Below, one piece after another: positions 55,647 to 64,000 of a stretch of 64,000 bases of DNA. Both the position numbers and the translations under genes were made by a program. This stretch comes from Solibacillus isronensis (GTDB taxonomy: Bacteria > Bacillota > Bacilli > Bacillales_A > Planococcaceae): the NCBI RefSeq assembly GCF_023715405.1, contig NZ_JAMBOC010000001.1, positions 1,798,001 to 1,862,000 of the forward strand. Reading direction: 5' to 3'. Position 1 is the stretch's first letter. Each line of letters begins with the position of its first letter. The notes below the pieces were generated by a model. It was not told the origin of the DNA. It saw only the letters and a program-made list of their open reading frames with translations, and ran no database searches.

Positions 55647-56594
55647 CTATACACGCTCCTTTTCATCTTCAGACATTGCTGCTCGATGTGAGTCTGAAAT
55701 CGATTTTAAAGGATATACTTTTCCATCCTTATCGTAATATTTATGTTGTTCCTGGCGATATGCTGCTTCAACTTGCTGACGTTCAAGCTTACGTTCAATT
55801 CGAGTTTCAGGCTCAATATCAGGTATTGCAGAAAGCAGACGATTTGTATAAATATGCTGCGGATTTGTGTAAATATCTTCACGCTTACCTGTTTCTACGA
55901 ATCTACCTTTATACATAATAGAAATGTGGTCACACATATGGCGAACAACACCTAAATCGTGAGAGATGAATAAATAACTAATTCCATATTGTTCTTGAAT
56001 ATCCTTCATAAAGTTTAAAACTTGTGCCTGAACGGATAAATCAAGTGCCGAAACGGGCTCATCAGCAATAATCATTTTTGGGTTACATGCAACAGCACGG
56101 GCAATCCCTAAACGTTGCTTTTGTCCACCAGAAAATTCGTGCGGATATTTAAGAAGTACGTCCTCTGACATCCCTACAATTGCCAGTAGCTCATTAATAC
56201 GTTTGCGCTCTTCTTGCGGAGACAACTTCAGGAAATTACGAATTGGCTCTGCTAAAATATCTAATACACGTTTACGCGGGTTCATACTGGAATGCGAATC
56301 CTGGAATATCATCTGGATATCTCGGTTATAGGCTGAATCACGTTTACGGCGTGCATTTGTTACATCTTCACCTTCGTACAGGATACGGCCTGATGTGATT
56401 TTCTCCAATCCGATAATTGCTTTACCGGTTGTTGATTTACCTGAGCCTGATTCACCTACAAGACCGTAAGTTTTTCCTCGGTCAAATTCCATCGTTACAC
56501 CATCTACTGCGTAAACATGGTCAACTACTGTGTTAAAAAATCCACCTCGGATCGGATAGTGAACTTTTAAATCTTCTACTTGCATGAAACTCAT
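55647..56594 (-). CDS. oppF: Oligopeptide ABC transporter ATP-binding protein OppF
   Basis: A 315-residue ATPase. Walker A GLVGESGSGKSTTGKAI, signature SGGQKQRLGIARAVA, Walker B MIIADEPVSALD, and the C-terminal oligopeptide-transporter extension (GRFVETGKREDIYTNPQHIY). Partners with OppD as a heterodimer. ATG overlaps the oppD stop (ATGA). Confidence 0.95.
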   Translation of the reverse strand: MSFMQVEDLKVHYPIRGGFFNTVVDHVYAVDGVTMEFDRGKTYGLVGESGSGKSTTGKAIIGLEKITSGRILYEGEDVTNARRKRDSAYNRDIQMIFQDSHSSMNPRKRVLDILAEPIRNFLKLSPQEERKRINELLAIVGMSEDVLLKYPHEFSGGQKQRLGIARAVACNPKMIIADEPVSALDLSVQAQVLNFMKDIQEQYGISYLFISHDLGVVRHMCDHISIMYKGRFVETGKREDIYTNPQHIYTNRLLSAIPDIEPETRIERKLERQQVEAAYRQEQHKYYDKDGKVYPLKSISDSHRAAMSEDEKERV

Positions 56595-57601
56595 TGATTT
56601 ACGCTCCCTTCCTCATCCTCAAAATGGAATTCTTTCCAGCAAGTACAGCGTACAAGATGGCCAGGAGCAACTTCATGAAGCTGTGGATTTGCTTCATGTG
56701 CTGATTGCGGAATCCACGGGATACGTGATGAGAAACGGCAGCCTTGGCGTGGTAACTTCATTAAAGAAGGAACCATCCCCTGAATTATTTCTAATTTTTC
56801 ATTCTCACTGTTTGTTTGAGGAATTGATTTCAGTAAAGACCTTGTATACGGGTGCTTCGGATTTCTGAATAATTCCACAACAGGTGCTTCCTCTATTACT
56901 TCTCCGGCATACATTACAGCTACTCGGTCCGCTACTTCAGCAACAACCCCTAAGTCATGTGTAATTAAAATAATACCTGATTGAATTTCATCTTGTAGTG
57001 ACTTTAATAAGTCTAAAATTTGCGCTTGTATTGTTACATCAAGCGCTGTTGTCGGTTCATCCGCAATAATGATTGCAGGCTTTCCTGATAATGCGATCGC
57101 GATCATAACACGCTGACGCATACCACCCGATAACTGATGCGGGAATTGACTTGCAACACGTTGCATATTCGCAATCCCTACTTGATCCAGTAATTCAATA
57201 ACACGTTTTTCACGTTGTTCTTTAGTTAATTTTGTATGATAAATTAACCCTTCTTCAATTTGCTCTCCGATACGCATTAATGGGTTTAATGCAGAAAGTG
57301 GATCTTGGAAAATGAAGCCAATGTCATTTCCTCTTAACTTATTAAACTGTTCATCTGTCAATTTAACTAAGTTTTGATTGTTGTAAAGTATTTCACCTTC
57401 AACTTTTGTAGTAACTGAATTGTGCAACCCGACTATTGATGTTGCCAAAGTACTTTTCCCGCAACCTGATTCACCAACAATTGCTAAAATCTCATTTTTG
57501 CGAAGCGTTAACGAAACATTGTCTACAGCTGGGTAGTATGTATCTTTAATTCGGAAACTCGTACGTAAATTTCGGATTTCTAATAATTCATTCGTAGACA
57601 T
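56591..57601 (-). CDS. oppD: Oligopeptide ABC transporter ATP-binding protein OppD
   Basis: A 336-residue ATPase opening the operon. Walker A AIVGESGCGKSTLATSI, signature LSGGMRQRVMIAIALS, Walker B IIIADEPTTALDVT, and a C-terminal oligo_HPY extension with Cys-containing segment (QGCRFSSRIPW to LVRCTCWKEF). Order D-F-B-C-A resembles the B. subtilis app operon more than opp. AAAGGAG precedes the ATG; a good promoter lies 170 bases upstream. Confidence 0.95.
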   Translation of the reverse strand: MSTNELLEIRNLRTSFRIKDTYYPAVDNVSLTLRKNEILAIVGESGCGKSTLATSIVGLHNSVTTKVEGEILYNNQNLVKLTDEQFNKLRGNDIGFIFQDPLSALNPLMRIGEQIEEGLIYHTKLTKEQREKRVIELLDQVGIANMQRVASQFPHQLSGGMRQRVMIAIALSGKPAIIIADEPTTALDVTIQAQILDLLKSLQDEIQSGIILITHDLGVVAEVADRVAVMYAGEVIEEAPVVELFRNPKHPYTRSLLKSIPQTNSENEKLEIIQGMVPSLMKLPRQGCRFSSRIPWIPQSAHEANPQLHEVAPGHLVRCTCWKEFHFEDEEGSVNQ

Positions 57602-57771
57602 TAAATAACCGCTCCTTTCTTCTTAAACATACATTCGACTCTGCTAAACTCGCTCTATATTAAATTTTTCCAAATAGATTAAAATACCCTTTTCAAAAAA
57701 ATTTAAACCTTGCTAATACTCAGTCTTTTTAAAATATTAATAATTTGTTAATTTTTTGTACTACTCCGTAA

Positions 57772-57800
57772 ATTATCCATAAAATATATTTACATGTCAA
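57772..57800 (-). promoter_or_regulatory. Sigma-A promoter of the opp operon
   Basis: Minus-strand -35 TTGACA (57795-57800), 17-base spacer, -10 GATAAT (57772-57777). Start near 57765. Confidence 0.65.
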
Positions 57801-57871
57801 TTATTAAACTTTCTAACTATTCTAATTTAACATTTTAAATTTATCAATAGCAAACTATTCTTTTAAATTTA

Positions 57872-57886
57872 AATTTTCCGATAATT
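57872..57886. promoter_or_regulatory. Possible CodY box upstream of the opp promoter
   Basis: AATTTTCCGATAATT matches 13 of 15 positions of the CodY consensus AATTTTCWGAAAATT. It lies about 72 bases upstream of the -35. AT-rich surroundings raise the chance of a random match. Confidence 0.4.
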
Positions 57887-58043
57887 TACTATAAAAATTA
57901 ACGCTTTATGATTATAATTATGTCTTTTCAACATAAAAACAACTAGAAATACTTTTTTATGCGGTTTAATAAAATTTAAATTCATTAAACTTCATTATTG
58001 AAAAAACTGATAATTTGCATAATGGAATTATATAACTATAACA

Positions 58044-58083
58044 AAAACGTGTAAAGTATAATTTTGATAACTTCACACGTTTT
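58044..58083 (-). terminator. Terminator after pyrE
   Basis: Arms AAAACGTGT (58044-58052) and ACACGTTTT (58075-58083), with inner AAGT/ACTT pairing, then TTTTTGTTAT on the minus strand. It ends the pyr operon. Confidence 0.75.
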
Positions 58084-58103
58084 CGAATATTTTTAATATT
58101 TTT

Positions 58104-58736
58104 TTATTTTAGATTTCCCGTTTTTAAGTCTTGATGCCACTTTTTCAGGAATGGAATATCATCTTCCTGAATAGCAGCTGCTTCTTTTGCTGCAGCGATT
58201 AAGTAATCGAAATTTGTTAAAGAAACAAATTTAACGCCAGCTTCATCAAATACCTTATCTGCTTTAGGCAGATTATATGTATAAACACATACTACCCCTA
58301 ATACTTCACAACCTGCATTACGTAACGCTTCAACAGCAGTAATGGAAGAACCTCCTGTTGAGATGATATCCTCAATTACGACTACTTTTTGACCTTTGGC
58401 ATATTTTCCTTCAATCTGGTTTCCGCGCCCATGCTCTTTTGCTTTTGAGCGCACATACACCATTGGCAATTGCAAAATATCCGCAACCCAGGCAGCATGA
58501 GGAATTCCCGCAGTAGCAGTACCTGCAACTACTTCACAGTCAGAAAAATGCTCGTTGATTAATGATGATAGTCCATTGGCAATCTGTTTGCGAATAACAG
58601 GATCCGAAATTGTTAAACGTGTATCGCAGTAAATCGGTGACTGAATTCCTGAAGCCCATGTAAATAAATCGGTTGGATTTAATTCCACTGCTCCTACTTT
58701 TAGCATTGCATGTGCAATTTCGTTTTGTAATGACAT
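58104..58736 (-). CDS. pyrE: Orotate phosphoribosyltransferase
   Basis: A 210-residue enzyme joining orotate and PRPP to give OMP. The PRPP-binding motif is KVVVIEDIISTGGSSITAVE; the flexible loop lies in VRSKAKEHGRGNQIEG. Last gene of the pyr operon, one base after pyrF, with a terminator following. Confidence 0.97.
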   Translation of the reverse strand: MSLQNEIAHAMLKVGAVELNPTDLFTWASGIQSPIYCDTRLTISDPVIRKQIANGLSSLINEHFSDCEVVAGTATAGIPHAAWVADILQLPMVYVRSKAKEHGRGNQIEGKYAKGQKVVVIEDIISTGGSSITAVEALRNAGCEVLGVVCVYTYNLPKADKVFDEAGVKFVSLTNFDYLIAAAKEAAAIQEDDIPFLKKWHQDLKTGNLK

Positions 58737-58737
58737 T

Positions 58738-59445
58738 TTAGTTAGCCTCCCATAAGTTACAAACTTCTTGATACGCTTTTACCGGATTGACAGCATCAGT
58801 AATGGCACGACCTACAACAATTAGTGATGAACCGTCCTTTTTAGCTCCATCCGGTGTTGCAATACGCTGTTGATCATGTGCTTCCCCACCAAGCATACGA
58901 ATCCCCGGTGTCACCCGTAAAAAGTCATCACCGCATGCTTCACGGATTGCCTGTGCCTCATGAACAGAACAGACTACACCTTGAAGACCAGCTTGTTTTG
59001 TCAGCTGCGCATATTGTAAAACGGATTCATTTAAAGATAAGGCAATTTTTTGCTCATCTTGCATTTGCTGTTCTGTCGTAGACGTCAGTTGTGTAACGGC
59101 AATTAATGCTGCTCTTTTAGCCCCGGCTGGTGTACCGGCCTCCAAACCTTCTAATGCACCTTCCATCATCGTACGGCCACCTGCTGCATGGACATTCACT
59201 AAATCCACACCAAGCCCCGCTAAGCCCTTCATCGCTGATTTCACAGTGTTCGGGATGTCATGAAGTTTTAAATCTAAAAATATATCATGCCCTTGTTCTT
59301 TTACTTTCCTTACAATATTAGGACCTTCCTGCATATACAGTTCCATTCCAATTTTAACGAAAAGTTTCGCTTCGAATTGTGCTAAAAAGCTCATAACGTC
59401 TATTTCACCGGGAAAATCTAAAGCAATAATAGGTTTTGTATTCAT
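58738..59445 (-). CDS. pyrF: Orotidine 5'-phosphate decarboxylase
   Basis: A 235-residue TIM-barrel enzyme making UMP from OMP. The catalytic motif [17 protein letters not shown] lies near residue 58, and PIIALDFPG opens the protein. The ATG at 59445 is one base past the pyrD stop; GGAAGGAG lies upstream within pyrD. B. subtilis PyrF has 239 residues. Confidence 0.97.
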   Translation of the reverse strand: MNTKPIIALDFPGEIDVMSFLAQFEAKLFVKIGMELYMQEGPNIVRKVKEQGHDIFLDLKLHDIPNTVKSAMKGLAGLGVDLVNVHAAGGRTMMEGALEGLEAGTPAGAKRAALIAVTQLTSTTEQQMQDEQKIALSLNESVLQYAQLTKQAGLQGVVCSVHEAQAIREACGDDFLRVTPGIRMLGGEAHDQQRIATPDGAKKDGSSLIVVGRAITDAVNPVKAYQEVCNLWEAN

Positions 59446-59446
59446 A

Positions 59447-61128
<1,682 letters not shown>

Positions 61129-61129
61129 T

Positions 61130-64000
61130 TTAGTGTACTACCTCCGCTTTCGGCATTTCTTCTGCTGTAAATGTCATTGATTCAATTACGCGCAGCATTG
61201 CTTCTGCTGTGTCTAATGAAGTCAGACATGGTACGCCGTTTTCTACCGATTCACGGCGAATACGGAAGCCATCACGTGCCGGCTGTTTCCCTTTTGTTAA
61301 TGTATTGACTACTAATTGGGCTTCACCGTTTTGAATCATATCGATCAATGTTTTGCCTTTACCGCCGATTTTTTCAACAACATCTGTTTTAATACCATTT
61401 GCTTCAAATGTTTTTGCTGTACCTTCTGTTGCTACGATGCGGTAGCCAACTGTTGAGAAGCGTTTCGCCAGACTGATTGCTTCCTGTTTATCTTTATCCG
61501 ATACAGTGAACAGGATGGTACCATGTGTTTTAATTTCCATGCCTGCTGCCACGAAGCCTTTATATAATGCTTTTTCGTATGTTGCGTCTTTCCCCATTAC
61601 TTCCCCTGTAGATTTCATTTCAGGTCCTAATGTAATGTCGACACGGCGTAATTTGGCGAATGAGAATACCGGTACTTTTACGAATACACCTTGCTGTTCT
61701 TTTGCCAGTCCTGTTGGGTAGCCTTGTTCAATAATCGATTGACCAAGGATCGCTTTTGTTGCGATATTTGCCATTGGGATGTTTGTAATTTTACTTAAAA
61801 ACGGTACAGTACGGCTTGAGCGAGGATTTACTTCGATTACATAAATTTCGCCTTCGCTCATTACATATTGGATATTCATTAAGCCGACAATACCAAGGCC
61901 TTTTGCCAGGCGAGTCGTATAGTCTACTAATGTTTCTTTCTGAGCATCTGTTAACTTTTGTGGTGGATATACACTGATTGAGTCACCTGAGTGCACACCT
62001 GCTCGTTCAACATGTTCCATAATCCCTGGAATTAATACATTCTCACCGTCGCAAATGGCATCAACTTCAATTTCCTGTCCCGTTAAGTAACGGTCTACTA
62101 ATACAGGGTGATCCGGTGATGCTTCAACCGCGTTTGTCATATAGTGAGCAAGTTCTTCCATGTTATAGACGATTTCCATTGCACGGCCGCCTAGTACATA
62201 TGATGGGCGAACTAATACAGGGAAACCTAAACCTTCCGCAATTTTCATCGCACCTTCAGCTGATGTTGCTGTATCGCCAGGAGGCTGCGGAATTTTCAGT
62301 TCTTGTAATGCCGCTTCAAATTTATTACGGTTTTCAGCACGGTCGATATCTTCAAGTGATGTCCCTAAAATTTTCACACCGTTTGCTTCAAGCTTATCCG
62401 CTAAATTGATTGCTGTTTGTCCGCCGAACTGTACAACTACACCGATTGGCTGCTCCAGATCGATAATATGCATCACATCTTCAATTGTTAATGGCTCGAA
62501 GTATAATTTATCCGAAATCGAGAAGTCAGTTGAAACCGTTTCTGGATTTGAGTTAATGATGATTGCTTCATAGCCTGCTTCCTGAATTGCCCATACAGAG
62601 TGAACTGTTGCATAGTCGAACTCAACCCCTTGACCGATACGGATCGGACCTGAGCCAAGTACTACTACAGAAGGTTTGTCAGTACGGATGGACTCATTTT
62701 CATCCTCATATGTGCCATAGAAGTATGGTGTATTCGATTCGAATTCTGCCGCACAAGTATCAACCATTTTATATACTGGAATAATTCCATGCTCTTTACG
62801 GAAATCATAAACCGCTTGCTCTTCCATTCCCCAAAGCTGTGCAATTTTTTTATCTGCAAAGCCTAATCGTTTCGCTGTGCGTAAAATTTCCTGATTGCCA
62901 ATGTTTTCTGCCAATGTTGTTTCCATATCTACAATTTTTTTCAGCTTCGTTAAGAAGAACATATCAATCGCAGACCATTCATGGATTTTTTCCACTGTCA
63001 CACCACGGCGAATTGCTTCACCGATAAAGAATAGACGTTCATCCCCTGCTTTTTTAATACGCTTTTCAATCCATGCATCAGTTAAATCATCCGCATTTTT
63101 CATTTCAATATGCACATGGCCTGTTTCCAATGAACGAACAGCTTTTAAAATCGCTTCTTCAAATGTACGACCAAGTGCCATTACTTCCCCAGTCGCTTTC
63201 ATTTGTGTACCAAGGTTACGTTTTGCTGATTCAAACTTATCAAATGGCCAACGTGGAATTTTTGCGACAATGTAGTCAAGTGCCGGTTCGAAGCAAGCGA
63301 ATGTTGAACCTGTAACAGGATTTTTAATCTCATCCAATGTAAGTCCTACTGCGATTTTTGCTGCAAGCTTTGCAATCGGATAGCCTGTCGCTTTTGATGC
63401 TAATGCAGATGAACGCGATACACGCGGGTTTACTTCGATTACATAGTACTGGAATGAGTAAGGATCCAATGCCAGCTGAACGTTACAGCCACCTTCGATT
63501 TTTAATGCACGAATAATATCGAGTGAAATGTTTCGCAGCATTTGGTTTTCACGATCCGATAATGTTTGTGTTGGTGCAACAACAATCGAGTCACCTGTAT
63601 GGATACCGACCGGGTCAAAGTTTTCCATATTACATACAACGATTGCATTATCCGCCGCATCACGCATTACTTCGTATTCAATCTCTTTAAAGCCTGCGAT
63701 TGATTTTTCCAGTAAACATTGTGTTACAGGAGAATATTTTAAACCAGACGTTACAATTTCCTGTAAGTCCTGATCGTTATAGCAAATTCCGCCGCCTGTT
63801 CCGCCAAGTGTAAATGCCGGACGGACAATTACCGGATAACCAATTTTTGCAACGAATGCTTTTGCTTCTTCCATGTTATGAATAATATCTGACTCTGGAA
63901 CCGGTGCACCAAGTTCATACATTAAGTTACGGAACAAGTCACGGTCCTCCGCTTTATGAATCGCATCCAGTTTCGTACCTAGAATTTCAATTCCTAGTTC
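61130..64000 (-). CDS. pyrAB: Carbamoyl-phosphate synthase large subunit, 5' end beyond window
   Basis: 956 residues are visible and the frame is open to the window edge; the family has about 1070, so roughly 110 N-terminal residues are missing. Two ATP-grasp halves ([13 protein letters not shown] in the first; [14 protein letters not shown] in the second), the central oligomerisation region, then a C-terminal MGS-like allosteric domain (from about residue 800 of the visible part). It makes carbamoyl phosphate from glutamine, bicarbonate and ATP. The context with pyrK-D-F-E shows it is the pyrimidine-operon copy. Confidence 0.97.
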   Translation of the reverse strand, partial: ELGIEILGTKLDAIHKAEDRDLFRNLMYELGAPVPESDIIHNMEEAKAFVAKIGYPVIVRPAFTLGGTGGGICYNDQDLQEIVTSGLKYSPVTQCLLEKSIAGFKEIEYEVMRDAADNAIVVCNMENFDPVGIHTGDSIVVAPTQTLSDRENQMLRNISLDIIRALKIEGGCNVQLALDPYSFQYYVIEVNPRVSRSSALASKATGYPIAKLAAKIAVGLTLDEIKNPVTGSTFACFEPALDYIVAKIPRWPFDKFESAKRNLGTQMKATGEVMALGRTFEEAILKAVRSLETGHVHIEMKNADDLTDAWIEKRIKKAGDERLFFIGEAIRRGVTVEKIHEWSAIDMFFLTKLKKIVDMETTLAENIGNQEILRTAKRLGFADKKIAQLWGMEEQAVYDFRKEHGIIPVYKMVDTCAAEFESNTPYFYGTYEDENESIRTDKPSVVVLGSGPIRIGQGVEFDYATVHSVWAIQEAGYEAIIINSNPETVSTDFSISDKLYFEPLTIEDVMHIIDLEQPIGVVVQFGGQTAINLADKLEANGVKILGTSLEDIDRAENRNKFEAALQELKIPQPPGDTATSAEGAMKIAEGLGFPVLVRPSYVLGGRAMEIVYNMEELAHYMTNAVEASPDHPVLVDRYLTGQEIEVDAICDGENVLIPGIMEHVERAGVHSGDSISVYPPQKLTDAQKETLVDYTTRLAKGLGIVGLMNIQYVMSEGEIYVIEVNPRSSRTVPFLSKITNIPMANIATKAILGQSIIEQGYPTGLAKEQQGVFVKVPVFSFAKLRRVDITLGPEMKSTGEVMGKDATYEKALYKGFVAAGMEIKTHGTILFTVSDKDKQEAISLAKRFSTVGYRIVATEGTAKTFEANGIKTDVVEKIGGKGKTLIDMIQNGEAQLVVNTLTKGKQPARDGFRIRRESVENGVPCLTSLDTAEAMLRVIESMTFTAEEMPKAEVVH

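Larger units (their letters stand above)
57602..58103. other. 502-base AT-rich gap between oppD and pyrE
   Basis: Very AT-rich. It contains the opp promoter (57772-57800), a CodY-like box (57872-57886) and the pyrE terminator (58044-58083). The predicted opp leader of about 165 nt (57602-57765) shows no structure I recognise as a riboswitch or T-box. No credible gene was found. Confidence 0.6.

Noticed and set aside
57602..57765. Riboswitch or T-box leader for opp
   Set aside because: No T-box AGGGUGGNACCGCG-like stretch, specifier stem or terminator was found; the leader is simply AT-rich.

Overview
The window is a stretch of low-GC Firmicutes chromosome. Gene content and order match the conserved Bacillales block that in Bacillus subtilis runs from the pyr operon through yloA/yicC, gmk, priA, fmt, prkC, spoVM, fakA, recG, the fatty-acid genes, smc, ftsY, ffh, rpsP, trmD, rplS, rbgA and rnhB to ylqG/ylqH. 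Protein sequences, AT-rich spacers and a GC-rich intergenic repeat suggest a spore-forming member of the Planococcaceae, close to Solibacillus or Lysinibacillus. That placement is an inference from sequence style, not from a database search. I call 61 protein genes; 59 lie on the minus strand, and only rpmB and rqcH are on the plus strand. No rRNA, tRNA, CRISPR array, prophage or transposase gene was seen.

Layout from left to right (most transcription runs right to left): 1-2968 holds a FlhB-C-like fragment protein (ylqH, cut by the window edge), a FliK-like protein (ylqG) and rnhB. 3082-9432 is the ribosome/translation/secretion block: rbgA, lepB, rplS, trmD, rimM, khpA, rpsP, ffh and ylxM. 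9633-17936 is an accessory insertion: galacturonate catabolism (uxaA, uxaB, uxaC), a TRAP transporter (dctM, dctQ, dctP) and a LacI-type regulator with clear palindromic operators. 18136-30196 holds ftsY, smc, rnc, acpP, fabG, fabD, plsX, fapR (with a FapR box), a VOC-fold gene and recG. 30363-35799 holds sdaAA, sdaAB, fakA, asp23, a diacylglycerol-kinase-like gene and rpmB. 35898-49692 is one long co-directional run: yicC, gmk, rpoZ, coaC, priA, def, fmt, rsmB, rlmN, prpC, prkC, rsgA, rpe, thiN and spoVM. rqcH stands alone on the plus strand, followed by an oligopeptide ABC transporter (order D-F-B-C-A). The window ends in the distal pyr operon (pyrAB partial, pyrK, pyrD, pyrF, pyrE).

Most of the window is housekeeping. 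The points that stand out are: a tiny spoVM gene (30 codons) that appears to start with CTG; a coaBC locus reduced to the CoaC decarboxylase domain with an intact ATGA junction to priA; absence of remA between yicC and gmk; three copies of an intergenic repeat with conserved ends and different hairpin cores, one where B. subtilis carries ylqD; the galacturonate/TRAP island splitting the ffh and ftsY clusters, with its operators; and a FliK-like/FlhB-C-like pair outside any flagellar operon. I found no clear evidence of a wholly new multi-gene system.
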